Below are positions 53,738 to 63,920 of a DNA stretch of 64,000 nt, piece by piece; the stretch's first letter is position 1; the number at the start of each line of letters is the position of its first letter. The translations under genes were made by a program, and so were the position numbers. The stretch is from an uncultured Gammaproteobacteria bacterium (GTDB lineage Bacteria > Pseudomonadota > Gammaproteobacteria > Pseudomonadales > Azotimanducaceae), in contig CAJWNY010000002.1 in the NCBI GenBank assembly GCA_913043815.1, positions 1-64,000 of the forward strand, in the 5' to 3' direction. Under the pieces are notes generated by a model, which worked only from the letters and a program-made list of their open reading frames with translations, ran no database searches and had not been told where the DNA came from.

Positions 53738-54358
53738 TTAAGAAAGGCTCCCTTGGCTTCGTAGTAATTTGCTGAGGCGGTTGGCTACCGCTGCTTCACC
53801 ACTCGTGTGGTAGGCCTCTAGTCCAGCATCTTTTGCTCCTGTAACGTTTTCTAGAGTGTCGTCCAAAAACACCACGTCCTTTGGCGCATAACCCATTCGG
53901 TTACATACGGTTAAAAATGCCTGAGTATCGGGTTTACGGCTCCCTACTTCTTGAGATAAATATATCGTTTCAAAGTGGCTAAGCTCGGTGCCAAAGAGAT
54001 GCTTAAATGAGGCCGAATGGGTAGCATTGGTGTTGCTGAATGCGCAGAGTGTGTAGTGCTTTGCCAGTTGTGGCAGAAGCTCAATGACAGATTCATAGAC
54101 CCCTACCCACAAAGCGTTCCAACCCTTTTGCCAGCATGCGTCGGCCATGCTTACGCCCAAAGTGTTTGACATATGAGCGCTGTATTCCTTAAAAGAAATT
54201 TTGCCCACTTCATGCTGCTTGTAGGCGTCGTCTAGCGTCCATTGATCGTAGAACAAAGAATTATCGACTCCGCTGTCTTTTGCCCAAGAAGCAAAGACGC
54301 GGTGAAAATCTATATCTAAGACAACGCCGCCAAGGTCGAGTAGTACTGCTTTATCCAT
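53738..54358 (-). CDS. YihX-like HAD phosphatase
   Basis: A 206-residue haloacid dehalogenase-superfamily phosphatase. The nucleophile is Asp8 in LLDLGGVVLDIDF; the usual second aspartate (position 10) is Gly, as in E. coli YihX, an alpha-D-glucose-1-phosphate phosphatase. Motif II is FSNTN, motif III YLSQEVGSRKPD and motif IV FLDDTLENV. The cap is small and helical. The match to YihX covers its whole length. It is convergent with the YkgJ-type gene. Confidence 0.88.
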   Translation of the reverse strand: MDKAVLLDLGGVVLDIDFHRVFASWAKDSGVDNSLFYDQWTLDDAYKQHEVGKISFKEYSAHMSNTLGVSMADACWQKGWNALWVGVYESVIELLPQLAKHYTLCAFSNTNATHSASFKHLFGTELSHFETIYLSQEVGSRKPDTQAFLTVCNRMGYAPKDVVFLDDTLENVTGAKDAGLEAYHTSGEAAVANRLSKLLRSQGSLS

Positions 54359-54458
54359 CGTTAACCATATTTCTGAATATTACTGAAAGGTAGAGTTATA
54401 GCTTTAAGGCTGCTAAAGCTCTGATAATTTATTCGCTGGGAAGCGCATCATGTATCGT

Positions 54459-56267
54459 TTAAAAGCCGGCTTCAGTCTTATTGATGGTTTGCAGGTAGAC
54501 ATCATCTAAAACGCTATAGGCTTTTTCGCCACTCTTCATGACAAAGACCGGGCCCTCTATGCTGTCAATATTGAAGCCCTGCTGTCTGAGTTCACCTTTG
54601 AGCATTTTGAAGGTGCCGGTGACATCTATTTCAGAATCCACGCGTATGAACACCGGGACGGCATAGCTGGGCAAAGCGTCTTGTACGAATTGCGCAAAAG
54701 CCTCTAAATTGAGTTCAGCTACATCATCATTAAGGGTGATTGAAACCATGCCCGCACGGCCGTCGGCTCCGGGCACCTCTACGCCATAAACGTTGCAAAA
54801 TTTAACTTCGGGGAAGGCGTTAATGATTTCGCCCACTTCGTTTGTCGAAACGTTCTCAGCCTTCCAGCGGAAGGTATCGCCTACTCGGTCAACAAACTGG
54901 TAGTGGTCGTAGCCAAGTGCATAGCCGACATCTACCGTGCGCATTAGGTCGCCGGTATTGAACCAAGCGTCATCTTTTTGCAGCGCGCTGCGTAACACTT
55001 TACCCTCGGTTGCCGCCTTGTCGGTGTAGCCTTCAAAAACTGTGTCAGGGGTTATTTTACCCAGCAGTAAACCTGCCTCCCCTGGCATAACGGGAATGCA
55101 GAAGCCCTGGTTGTCGCGGACAATTTCGTCGTTATCGACATCATATTGAACCAAGCTCACCTCAGCAGAAGTCATGCCCACAGTTAGGTCTTTGTTCATA
55201 AGGTTGGCGAAAGCGACGTTGCCTTCTGACGCGCCGTAAAATTCGCAAATTCGTGAAATGCCGTAGCGCTTTTTAAAAGTCATCCAAATATCAGGTCGTA
55301 GACCGTTGCCCATGATGGTGCGTAGTGGCGTATTTGCGTCGTCGGTCTTGTGCTCCGAGTTGACTAAATAACGGCATAGTTCGCCAATATAGATCATGTG
55401 AGTGCAGTTGTGCTGACGTATCTCATTGAGAAAATTGCTGGCAGAGAATTTGCGCCGTACAAACATACTGGCGCCTGTGGCAAGGGCAGCGCCCACGCCC
55501 AATAACAGTCCAGTGGCGTGATAGAGCGGTAAGCAAAGATAGATTCTATCATGGGTTTTGCATTTGAGGCCGCCTGTTCCAGCCATGTCGCCGCTGATCA
55601 AGTAGCGCCTATTGGAGATAACCGCTGCTTTGGGCAGCCCTGTGGTGCCCGAGGTGTAAATATAGAAGGCTGTATCGCCCAAAGTAGAGGCAGACGTTTC
55701 TACTGGATCTTCTGCATCGGCAGATTCCGCTGCTGAGCCCAAATCCTTGCTCCACTGCGGTGCAGATTTGTCGCCTGAGTCGGCAATAAATAAGAAATCT
55801 TGACCCCGCTCTAGTGGTAATTCGGCATATACGTCCTGCAGTGAATCCATTACCTCTTCGCCAAAAATGCATTTTTTTGAGTGAGTCACCGTAATGCAAT
55901 GAATCAGTGATTTACTAGTCAAGTTAGTGTTAAGGAGGCCTGCTGTGACACCAATTTTGTTTAAGCCCATCAGTAACGCGAGGAACTCTACTCTGTTCTC
56001 CATCATTACACTGACGTTGTCGCCGCGACCCAAACCTTCGGCTTTCATAGCTGACGAATAGCGATTTGCCACAGCATTAAGTTCTGACCAGGTTAGGTGC
56101 TGGTCTTCAAAGATTAGCGCAGAGCGATCTTTGAAGCGTAGGGCATTTGCTTCAAGTCGTCCGCCAGGGCTATCTATGACCTCAAATGGGCGAGGTTTCA
56201 TACCTTTTTTGAGCCTCAATAGCCCGGGTATGTGAGTCAGTGTCGAGATATCTTTTATAAGTTGCAT
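54459..56267 (-). CDS. Long-chain (FATP-type) acyl-CoA synthetase
   Basis: A 602-residue AMP-forming ligase of the FATP/very-long-chain group (FadD6-like). IYTSGTTGLPKAAV is the P-loop near 206-219, RICEFYGASEGNV the adenine motif, FVDRVGDTFRWKAENVSTNEV the hinge typical of FATP proteins and DVTGTFKMLKGELRQQG the C-terminal lysine region. Some FATP proteins also help import fatty acids. It is divergent from the MBL-fold gene. Together with two other ligases in the window, it indicates use of several kinds of fatty or related acids. Confidence 0.92.
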   Translation of the reverse strand: MQLIKDISTLTHIPGLLRLKKGMKPRPFEVIDSPGGRLEANALRFKDRSALIFEDQHLTWSELNAVANRYSSAMKAEGLGRGDNVSVMMENRVEFLALLMGLNKIGVTAGLLNTNLTSKSLIHCITVTHSKKCIFGEEVMDSLQDVYAELPLERGQDFLFIADSGDKSAPQWSKDLGSAAESADAEDPVETSASTLGDTAFYIYTSGTTGLPKAAVISNRRYLISGDMAGTGGLKCKTHDRIYLCLPLYHATGLLLGVGAALATGASMFVRRKFSASNFLNEIRQHNCTHMIYIGELCRYLVNSEHKTDDANTPLRTIMGNGLRPDIWMTFKKRYGISRICEFYGASEGNVAFANLMNKDLTVGMTSAEVSLVQYDVDNDEIVRDNQGFCIPVMPGEAGLLLGKITPDTVFEGYTDKAATEGKVLRSALQKDDAWFNTGDLMRTVDVGYALGYDHYQFVDRVGDTFRWKAENVSTNEVGEIINAFPEVKFCNVYGVEVPGADGRAGMVSITLNDDVAELNLEAFAQFVQDALPSYAVPVFIRVDSEIDVTGTFKMLKGELRQQGFNIDSIEGPVFVMKSGEKAYSVLDDVYLQTINKTEAGF

Positions 56268-56429
56268 ATTGCCCCTCCAGGCGAGCCTTCATTTTTCTAA
56301 CCAAGTTTCTAATTTAAGAACGATACCAAAAATAGTAGTCTCTTGGGACTTCAGGTTACTAATTGCAATTAGTAAGTTTTGATTAAATTGGTCGCAAATT
56401 TGCAGGTCTAAATAGGTGGGGGGAAGGTT

Positions 56430-57287
56430 ATGAATCAGTGGCAAATAGGTGGTGTGAAAATCACACGTATTATTGAAATGGAAACAACCGGCGGTTCGCG
56501 TTTTATATTACCTGACGCCACTCGGGAAGCGTGTCAGGCGTTAGAGTGGATGCAGCCTCATTTTATGGATGCGCAAGGTAATTTGATTATGAGTGTACAT
56601 GCGCTCGTCATAGATACAGGTCCCCGTCGCATCTTAGTGGACACCTGTATAGGTAATGATAAAGAACGCAACATTCCCAACTGGTCGCATTTGCAAACCA
56701 ACTTTTTGCAAGATTTGGCTGATGCCGGCTATCCACGTGAAAGCATTGATACGGTTTTGTGCACACACCTGCATGTAGATCATGTGGGCTGGAATACGAT
56801 GTTTGTGGACGACAAATGGGTCCCAACCTTTCCCAACGCCCGCTACCTCATTGCAGCGAAAGAATGGGCCTATTGGGATGCCAATGAAGACGAATCTAAG
56901 TACGGCCCAGTGCTAGCTGACTCGGTACGGCCTATAGTGGAAGCTGGGTTGGTTGATCTGGTCAAAGAGGATCACAAGCTTTGCGCTGAGGTGCAATTGC
57001 AATCAACGCCAGGTCATACGCCCGGCCATGTTAGCGTGCATATCAGCGCAAGTGATAGTGAGGCTTTAATCACCGGAGACTGCATTCATCACCCCGTGCA
57101 AATGACTAAAACCCATTGGTGTTCGTCTGCTGATTTCGACCAAGAACAGGGTCAGAGCACTCGAGAATCATTGCTTGAGCGCTATGTGGATGAAGATATT
57201 TTGATCATTGGAACTCATTTCGCCAGCCCTACCGCTGGGCATGTAAAGCATCATCCTCAGGGAGGCTACTGGCTGGACGTGGAGTAG
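56430..57287 (+). CDS. MBL-fold hydrolase (AHL-lactonase-like)
   Basis: A 285-residue metallo-beta-lactamase-fold protein with THLHVDHVGW at 112-121, further metal ligands in STPGHTPGHVS and ALITGDCIHH, and a late GTHFASPTAGHV. This set matches the AttM/AiiA-like lactonase and related quorum-quenching or ester-hydrolase group, but such motifs do not prove lactone specificity. It has no signal peptide. It is divergent from the FATP-type ligase and convergent with the acyltransferase gene. Confidence 0.85.
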   Translation: MNQWQIGGVKITRIIEMETTGGSRFILPDATREACQALEWMQPHFMDAQGNLIMSVHALVIDTGPRRILVDTCIGNDKERNIPNWSHLQTNFLQDLADAGYPRESIDTVLCTHLHVDHVGWNTMFVDDKWVPTFPNARYLIAAKEWAYWDANEDESKYGPVLADSVRPIVEAGLVDLVKEDHKLCAEVQLQSTPGHTPGHVSVHISASDSEALITGDCIHHPVQMTKTHWCSSADFDQEQGQSTRESLLERYVDEDILIIGTHFASPTAGHVKHHPQGGYWLDVE

Positions 57288-57468
57288 GAAATTGTTGATA
57301 GGCTAGATGAATTTTCTAACGAGTTGTTAGTTAAGGTTTGTGCCTATTCACCACAATCTCTCAACCAGGCGTGCTCTGATTTTTTCCTTATCTCTGTGAT
57401 GCTGAAGAAGCGTGAAAAGGCAAAAGAAAGGAAAGGGGTGAAAAGACGCTGTAAAATTGGTCTCAGAT

Positions 57469-58431
57469 TCAGTTAGCTTTTCTTACCTCTTTTTCCAGCT
57501 TCTCGACAGTAGTTTGCATTCTATCCCATTGACTAAATAGATAGTCGGTTTGGTCTAGTTTTGGCAGTTGCGCAAATGGAATACGCCAGAAATGAATTCG
57601 CACGTGCTGATTCAACCAACCACCGCTGAGTAAATCATGGATATCGGCAGAGCCCTCAAATCCTGCATGGGCGAGGAATACTAAGTCTTTGCCTGGATTT
57701 GAATCTAACATACCGCTTACACCGCCTAATCTGGGTGGCAGAAGGTCTGGCCAGCGTTCAATTTGGTTCTTTAGGTGGGGGTGTTTGGCCGCTAATTCTT
57801 CATGCTTTTTCCGCGTGAAACGAGTTCCCTCTGGGTAAATCAGTACCGACTGATCAATCGGTGCTTGGCACATCAATTCAGTCACCTCTTGAATTGCTTT
57901 GGCTGAATCGCTTCCAGAACGATCAACGAAAACATTGGGTAATCTGTGGCCGCCGATATCTATGCATGGGAGTAGACGTAGTTCCTGTTTCAGCACGTAG
58001 CGCAGTCCCTCTGCGCGAGCTTGACCAAAAAATAGCAGTGGCAAAACCGTATCTGCCATGCTGGTATGGCGGCACAAGACCAATGCGCAATTGCCCGCTA
58101 TCGCATCTTCGCCAGTTACTTCAATTTTGAGGTTGAATAACCATTTGCCCATTTCAAATAGTGAGCGCGCCCACCAAAATTGAACGTCTCGGTCTTTTTG
58201 AATACGCTTGTCTATATTTTGGTATCGTACCCAAACCCACGCGAATTTGCTCAGTCCAATCCATTCATAACCAATAAAGCCGTAAATAAATGCTACTGCT
58301 TGGGGGGTGGTTTTGAATTTGGGTAGAAAACTCATAAGGAACGCTGAGACAAGAACGCATGGCGCTAAGATAACTGCGACGATTGTTGCGACAATAAGTA
58401 CTGAAATGGTGAGCAAACGCCTTGAATACAT
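57469..58431 (-). CDS. LPLAT-family 1-acylglycerol-3-phosphate acyltransferase-like protein
   Basis: A 320-residue membrane protein with an N-terminal helix (about 8-35) and a PlsC-type domain: HTSMAD at 122-127 supplies the HX4D catalytic motif and YPEGTR at 199-204 the substrate motif. Length and pattern resemble YihG-like acyltransferases. It should move an acyl group to lysophosphatidic acid or a similar acceptor at the inner membrane. It is not adjacent to other phospholipid genes. Confidence 0.87.
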   Translation of the reverse strand: MYSRRLLTISVLIVATIVAVILAPCVLVSAFLMSFLPKFKTTPQAVAFIYGFIGYEWIGLSKFAWVWVRYQNIDKRIQKDRDVQFWWARSLFEMGKWLFNLKIEVTGEDAIAGNCALVLCRHTSMADTVLPLLFFGQARAEGLRYVLKQELRLLPCIDIGGHRLPNVFVDRSGSDSAKAIQEVTELMCQAPIDQSVLIYPEGTRFTRKKHEELAAKHPHLKNQIERWPDLLPPRLGGVSGMLDSNPGKDLVFLAHAGFEGSADIHDLLSGGWLNQHVRIHFWRIPFAQLPKLDQTDYLFSQWDRMQTTVEKLEKEVRKAN

Positions 58432-58550
58432 TGCATAAATCCTAATTAGAGTAGCTTAGTGAGCAAACATGCAGCGGGGGGACGAATTGGCGACCTAGGT
58501 AGACAGTTTTGACTGTGCGAGTGACTGGATTTCAGAGTCATAATTATAGC

Positions 58551-59945
58551 CTACGCCCTTAGAGTTTGCGCTTTCATCATTTTAGTCATGCTATCCAATC
58601 TGATGCTAAACCATTTCCAACTAACAACACCAAACAGTGCATTGCTTACCAGAGTGGCTGCGAAAATGCCAACATAGCCCATTGTGTCGTTGAGCAATGT
58701 CGCTAGCGGCACATAGACGACAATCATTCTGGCGAAGGACAATGCAGTGCTTGGAAGAGGTTTGCCCAGTGCATTAAAGGATGCGCTGGACATCATAAGC
58801 ACTCCCCATAAGCCATAACTCCACGGCACCAGCGCTAAATAAAGCCCTGCGACCTTAACCACTTCAGGTTTAGCATCGATAAGCCTAGCAACGTCTTCGC
58901 CAAAAAAGAAAAGAGGTATGGCAACAATGAAGCCCCAACTCAAGCTGAAAATGTAACTTACGTTTACGCCACTCCGAACGCGACTAAACTCTCTGGCGCC
59001 CCAATTTTGTCCTACGAAGGGACCAATTGATCCAGATAACGCAAAAAGTAGCATGACCGCTAACGCTTCAAGTCTGCCTGCAACGCCAAAGCCAGCTACC
59101 GCATCTTGGCCATAGTCTGCAATCAGAAAAGTAATGTAGGCCGCCGTAAACGGACCTATGAGGTTGGTTGCGATTGCTGGGACACCAATGTGCAGTATTC
59201 TTTTGGTGGAGGCTAACCAGCCTTTGAAAACGCTTTTAGTTAAAATCATTGAGCCGTGATAAACGTACCAGAGGGTGACTACGAGAGTTAAAAATCTTGT
59301 CAGTGTCATTGCCGTCGCAGCACCGGCTAATTCCATGGCCGGTAGGCCAAACCAGCCGAAGATAAGAAAGGGGTCAATTATTAAGTTAATCACAGAACCC
59401 ACCGTCATTATAATGCCGGGGATAGCGGCGCTGCCATTGGCGCGCATAATGCTGCCGCAAATCATACTGGTCGTGAAGAGCACACTTCCAGGTAGATAAA
59501 TGTCTAGGTAGCTATGAATGAGTGGAAGCATTTCTGGTTCTGCGCCCATGGCTAGAAACAGTGGGTCAATAATTAACCAGCACAACGCTGCAATGACCAC
59601 CATGGCTACAAAGACTAAAATAAGGCTGTGTGTACCTAGCCGTGGGACGTCATTATCGTCACTGATCTTGCCGCTACCGGTGTTGGAATATTGTTTGCTG
59701 CCCACGCTGCGAGCAATGACCGAGGACGTGCCAATACTTATGCCCAAAGCAATGCTCGTGAGGATCATCACCAAAGGGAACGTGAACGTGATGGCCGCTA
59801 CATAAGCGGTACCCAACTGCCCGATAAAGCCCATCTCTAGGGTTTGTACCAATATGCTAGATGACACGCCCATCATCATGGGAGCAGTTAGCTTGGCTAA
59901 AGAGCTTGGAACTTTACCTTGGGTAAGATCATGGTTGGACATCAT
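58551..59945 (-). CDS. MATE-family efflux transporter
   Basis: A 464-residue integral membrane protein with 12 predicted helices, using Na+ or H+ to export cationic or other compounds. Conserved blocks include LVQTLEMGFIGQLGTAYVAA in helix 1-2, GxGIxxG-type region SIALGISIGTSSVIARSVG and PAIATNLIGPFTAAYITF. The length is typical for MATE/NorM. It stands between the acyltransferase and the divergent hisN-like gene, without a linked regulator. Confidence 0.9.
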   Translation of the reverse strand: MMSNHDLTQGKVPSSLAKLTAPMMMGVSSSILVQTLEMGFIGQLGTAYVAAITFTFPLVMILTSIALGISIGTSSVIARSVGSKQYSNTGSGKISDDNDVPRLGTHSLILVFVAMVVIAALCWLIIDPLFLAMGAEPEMLPLIHSYLDIYLPGSVLFTTSMICGSIMRANGSAAIPGIIMTVGSVINLIIDPFLIFGWFGLPAMELAGAATAMTLTRFLTLVVTLWYVYHGSMILTKSVFKGWLASTKRILHIGVPAIATNLIGPFTAAYITFLIADYGQDAVAGFGVAGRLEALAVMLLFALSGSIGPFVGQNWGAREFSRVRSGVNVSYIFSLSWGFIVAIPLFFFGEDVARLIDAKPEVVKVAGLYLALVPWSYGLWGVLMMSSASFNALGKPLPSTALSFARMIVVYVPLATLLNDTMGYVGIFAATLVSNALFGVVSWKWFSIRLDSMTKMMKAQTLRA

Positions 59946-60086
59946 TTAAAGTATCGCACGGCCGGGCGTCCACGGGGGGTGAAATAGCAGAGAAATGTTA
60001 TCGATTTTTTGTTGTTAGGGCGGGGTCCGCCATTCGAACTAGAAGCCAAGATCATTCCTGCGTAACATATCGTCTCGCAAATTCTC

Positions 60087-60923
60087 ATGGATCAATTTAT
60101 GACTAGCTCATTTGGCTACACGCCAGCCGTTTTCGTCTCTAACGAGCAACGTCATGAATTCTTACAATTTGCGCAGCAGGCCGCTCGTTTAGCGGGTTCG
60201 ATAGTACTACCCTATTTTCGCACCAAAATCAGCGCGCAAAATAAAGTTATAGGTAAGGGCTTTGACCCCGTTACCGCAGCGGATCAAGGTGCGGAAGCGG
60301 CAATTCGAAAGTCGATTGAAGACACTTATCCTGCACATGGTATTTATGGCGAAGAGTTCGGTCTGAAAAGGGGTAATGGCCTTACTTGGGTAATAGACCC
60401 GATTGATGGCACCCGCGCGTTCATGAGCGGCATGTTGCACTGGGGTATACTGCTAGCGCTATTTGACGGAGAAAATCCCATAGTGGGTGTGATGTATCAA
60501 CCCTATACGGATGAGCTATTTTTTGGCGACGGGGATACAGCCTGGATGGCGCGTGGCGATGTAACCCGACAATTACACACCAGCCAATGTGCCAGTATTG
60601 AGCAAGCAATTATGACCACTACAGGCACTGCATGGTTCTCTCCCCAGCAATTATTTTGTTACGGCCAACTGCGTGAAAGTGTGCGGATGCATAAAGTAGG
60701 TGGCGATTGCTATATTTTTGGCATGGTTGCCATGGGGCAGATTGATTTTGGCGTAGAAGGTCGCCTGAATGCTTACGATATTCAGGCCTTGATCCCCATT
60801 ATTAGGGGCGCTGGCGGGGTTGTGACCACGTGGAACGGCGAAAACCCTAGTATGGGCGGGGATATCATTGCCTCCGCGAACATCGAATTACATGAGCAAG
60901 CCCTGGTTATTCTGACTGATTAG
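60087..60923 (+). CDS. hisN: HisN-type histidinol-phosphatase / inositol monophosphatase family protein
   Basis: A 278-residue phosphatase of the inositol monophosphatase superfamily. Metal ligands lie in GIYGEEFG at 85-92 and WVIDPIDGTRAFMSG at 101-115; the RAF extension of the DPIDGT motif marks the histidinol-phosphatase branch (HisN). The C-terminal aspartate is in LNAYDIQALIPI. The symbol assumes histidine synthesis; inositol phosphate or another sugar phosphate could be the substrate. The ATG at 60099 is an alternative start. It is convergent with purN. Confidence 0.82.
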   Translation: MDQFMTSSFGYTPAVFVSNEQRHEFLQFAQQAARLAGSIVLPYFRTKISAQNKVIGKGFDPVTAADQGAEAAIRKSIEDTYPAHGIYGEEFGLKRGNGLTWVIDPIDGTRAFMSGMLHWGILLALFDGENPIVGVMYQPYTDELFFGDGDTAWMARGDVTRQLHTSQCASIEQAIMTTTGTAWFSPQQLFCYGQLRESVRMHKVGGDCYIFGMVAMGQIDFGVEGRLNAYDIQALIPIIRGAGGVVTTWNGENPSMGGDIIASANIELHEQALVILTD

Positions 60924-61038
60924 AATTTGGAGTAATTCCAACTTAGGGGTAACGCTTACGTGGACAAAGAGGTAGTGGCTTTATCAACTTCCGGTAATTC
61001 GATCTAGATCTGGGGTAGGTGGGTAAGCTCGGTACACC

Positions 61039-61629
61039 TTATTTTGGAGTTTGTTGCTCAACCAACTCTTTTAGAATAGCCACCAACAACTCTTGTTCCG
61101 CGGCTTTTACTCGTTCTTCCAGCGCTCGGGCATCATCCTTTGGGTTAACTGCGACTTTTACTTGAGCCAAAATCGGTCCAGTGTCGTAATCGGTGTCAAC
61201 AAAGTGCACGCTTGCACCACTCTCAACTTCTCCTGCGGCAATTACTGCTTCGTGCACTTTGCGTCCAAAATAACCCTGGCCTCCAAATTTTGGCAGCAGC
61301 GCTGGGTGGGTATTAAGTATTTTGCCGCGGAACGCGGTCAGGGTTTGCGAGCCGAGTTTTTTCATATAACCAAGTAATAAGATTAAATCAATTTGTTGGT
61401 CCTGGCATGTCTTGAGCATCGCGCGGTCTGCGCCATCATCATCGCCATGGGTTTTGGAACTAATATGTTGGCTCATCACGTTTGCTAGGACTGCACGGCG
61501 CAGGGCGCCAGATGAACTGTTATTACTGATTATCAATGCCACGGTGGCATCAATTGTCTTCGTTTTACAGGCATCAATAACCGCCTGGAGAGTACTGCCT
61601 TCATGAGATGCTAAGACTGCTATCCGCAT
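61039..61629 (-). CDS. purN: Phosphoribosylglycinamide formyltransferase
   Basis: A 196-residue GART enzyme that transfers formyl from 10-formyltetrahydrofolate in purine synthesis. Catalytic Asn106 and His108 are in KILNTHPALLPKFGGQG, and the aspartate lies in TDYDTGPILAQ (Asp149). SHEGSTLQA is the phosphate-binding loop, where most PurN have SGxGSNLQ. The gene follows a hotdog-fold gene by 2 nt and is not next to purM, its usual partner, so formyl transfer to a different acceptor cannot be excluded. Confidence 0.85.
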   Translation of the reverse strand: MRIAVLASHEGSTLQAVIDACKTKTIDATVALIISNNSSSGALRRAVLANVMSQHISSKTHGDDDGADRAMLKTCQDQQIDLILLLGYMKKLGSQTLTAFRGKILNTHPALLPKFGGQGYFGRKVHEAVIAAGEVESGASVHFVDTDYDTGPILAQVKVAVNPKDDARALEERVKAAEQELLVAILKELVEQQTPK

Positions 61630-61631
61630 AT

Positions 61632-62399
61632 TTATTCGGCGATCCTGAAAATGGCCGTATGTAGAATATCGGCGGCCAGCTCTTCACCTCGCCAGTAAGT
61701 AATATGTAGGGTGATAAATTGATGGCTTTTACGCTCGAATTTTTCTTTCACCACAGTCTTGCTGGTAATTTCATCTCCTACCTTCAATGCAGTCCTGTGG
61801 TTAGTTATTGAACTGGCGTGAATCCATGCCGGCATTTCATATTCTTCCATTAGGCAATAGTTAGCCAACGATAAAAGGTAGTGGGGATGGATATATCTTT
61901 TGTACAACGGGTCATGGTCGCTTATTTCCTCGCAATAGCGATTGTTTTCAGATTCACTCAGTGTCCAAATTTTCTCAACAAAGACTTCATCAGGTACCAC
62001 GTTTCCCCAATTAATCTCGACTTTTGGCGTTGCTTTGGCCGGGCCGCTTAAGCCGATGTCCGCAGGCATTGTTTGCATCGGCCCTGCGATAATTTCTGCT
62101 AACAGCAATTCATCTTGGTTGTGGCAGGTAACCCTATATTGATTATCAGCGTCCTCACCCAGAATGATAGTCAGTTCATCTCCATCATAGGCTGGCTTAA
62201 GTAGCCGCAGAGCCATTCTACTCTGACCTAACCATTCGCTGCCAAATTTCGCTACCAGCGGCTGCACTAGGTGGCCATAAACGGCCACGCCCGGAACCAA
62301 TGCGCCTTTAAATCCGTGGCTTTGAGCGACGGCATTGCTATGCATGCGATTTTCGCTTGCGGTGCTGAAGTTGCGTGCTGTGACTTTGTAAGCGGACAT
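61632..62399 (-). CDS. MaoC-like hotdog-fold protein
   Basis: A 255-residue protein with two hotdog-like halves. The N-terminal half reads AVAQSHGFKGALVPGVAVYGHLVQPL, close to the MaoC hydratase motif region but without a clear catalytic Asp-His pair; the second half has DHDPLYKRYIHPHYLLSLANYCL. It could be an enoyl-CoA hydratase-like or acyl-thioester-binding protein. It precedes purN by 2 nt, so both are probably made from one mRNA. Its specific role is unknown. Confidence 0.7.
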   Translation of the reverse strand: MSAYKVTARNFSTASENRMHSNAVAQSHGFKGALVPGVAVYGHLVQPLVAKFGSEWLGQSRMALRLLKPAYDGDELTIILGEDADNQYRVTCHNQDELLLAEIIAGPMQTMPADIGLSGPAKATPKVEINWGNVVPDEVFVEKIWTLSESENNRYCEEISDHDPLYKRYIHPHYLLSLANYCLMEEYEMPAWIHASSITNHRTALKVGDEITSKTVVKEKFERKSHQFITLHITYWRGEELAADILHTAIFRIAE

Positions 62400-62540
62400 A
62401 TCGATTTCCTTAGAACTAGGTGCAAAATGTAGAGTGCTTATTGTCGCTGGAATTTGACGTGCTGCCTATGCTCGAGAGAAATTAACTAATATTCATTGCT
62501 GGTTTGACGGCCTAGTGTCAGCCAGTTGCTAACCACCTTT

Positions 62541-63890
62541 TTATCCGTAGGCCTGGGCGGGTAACCAAGTGACTACACTTTGCCAGTTGAAGATGATCAA
62601 CATGCCTAAAACTTGCAGCGCGATAAAAGGCACTACACCCTTGTAAATAGTGGTGACATTTATGCCCTCAGGCGCTACACCCTTGAGATAAAAAATGGCG
62701 AAGCCTACTGGCGGTGTCAAAAAACTCGTTTGTAGACATACAGCGAAAAGAATAGTGAACCAAATAGGGTCAAAGCCCAGACCAATGACCACTGGTGAAA
62801 CCAGTGGTAGAACAATCAGGGTTAACTCTATCCAGTCTAGGAAGAAGCCTAGTAAAAATGTCGCAAACAAAATACAAATCATAATTCCTGTGGGCTCAAA
62901 AGGTAGATTAAGTAGCACTCCCTCTATTAACTCGTCGCCGCCAAGTCCCCTTAAGACTAGTGAAAAAGCTGTGGCGCCCAGCAATACAGCAAAGATGTAA
63001 GCGGTAGTTTTCGTAGTTTCAGACAGCACCTCACGGATTACTATTTTTGACATCTGTCCTTTCATTACCGCTAACAGCAGCGCACCAGCGGCGCCGACAC
63101 CTGCGGCCTCGGTGGGTGTTGCAAGCCCAAAGAAAATGCTGCCCAGCACTGCCAAAATAAGAAACGCCGGTGGCAGTATGGCTAGGAATAAATCTTTAAC
63201 CGCCTGCCAATCAAAGGGTTGAGTTGGTGCCGCAGGGGCTTTTTCTGGTGACAGCCAACCCACGAGTAAAATATAGAGAATATACAGCCCGCCCAGTAGC
63301 GCGCCGGGAAACACCGCGCCAAGGAATAAGTCACCCACACTCATAGACATTCGATCGGCCATAAGTACCAACATAATGCTGGGTGGAATAAGTATACCCA
63401 AGGTGCCGACCGCGCAGACCGTGCCAGCGGCAAAAGATTTGTCGTAACCCTGCTGCATCATTACCGGTAGGCCTAGCAGAGCGAGCAGTACAACTGACGC
63501 GCCAATAATGCCAGTGGTAGCTGCTAATAAAAGACCAATCACAGTCACCGTAATGGCAAGACCGCCGCGAAGTCCGCCAAACAAGCGGGCAAAACTAATC
63601 ATCAGTTGGTTGGCAATACCGGAGCGATCAAGTAGCAGGCCCATGAGAATAAACATGGGTAAGGCCACCATGACCCAGTTTTCCATGACATTCCATATGC
63701 GGTCCACGGTGAGCGATGTGTAATTCCAATCCATGTCTATGGCCAAATTGAAGTCTGCTTCAAGGACAACGGCTAGTGCGCTGAAGAGAATTGCCAAACC
63801 ACCTAGCAGCCAAGCCACTGGGAAACCGGTGAAGACTAAAGCGATGAAACTCACAAACATCATCACTGCAAGAACCTCATTAGCGGCCAT
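62541..63890 (-). CDS. TRAP transporter large permease (DctM type)
   Basis: A 449-residue integral membrane protein with about 12 hydrophobic segments, the large subunit of a tripartite ATP-independent periplasmic transporter, driven by an ion gradient. Family features include VALPMFILMGLLLDRSGIA, TVCAVGTLGILIPPSIMLVLMADRM and FLTPPVGFAIFYLKGVAPEG. TRAP systems usually import carboxylates with a periplasmic binding protein and a small DctQ permease, which should lie upstream on the minus strand beyond the window. A C-terminal fragment of an upstream gene is visible 30 bp away. Confidence 0.92.
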   Translation of the reverse strand: MAANEVLAVMMFVSFIALVFTGFPVAWLLGGLAILFSALAVVLEADFNLAIDMDWNYTSLTVDRIWNVMENWVMVALPMFILMGLLLDRSGIANQLMISFARLFGGLRGGLAITVTVIGLLLAATTGIIGASVVLLALLGLPVMMQQGYDKSFAAGTVCAVGTLGILIPPSIMLVLMADRMSMSVGDLFLGAVFPGALLGGLYILYILLVGWLSPEKAPAAPTQPFDWQAVKDLFLAILPPAFLILAVLGSIFFGLATPTEAAGVGAAGALLLAVMKGQMSKIVIREVLSETTKTTAYIFAVLLGATAFSLVLRGLGGDELIEGVLLNLPFEPTGIMICILFATFLLGFFLDWIELTLIVLPLVSPVVIGLGFDPIWFTILFAVCLQTSFLTPPVGFAIFYLKGVAPEGINVTTIYKGVVPFIALQVLGMLIIFNWQSVVTWLPAQAYG

Positions 63891-63920
63891 GTGTAAACTC
63901 AGCTTGTGAGTTGCTTATTG

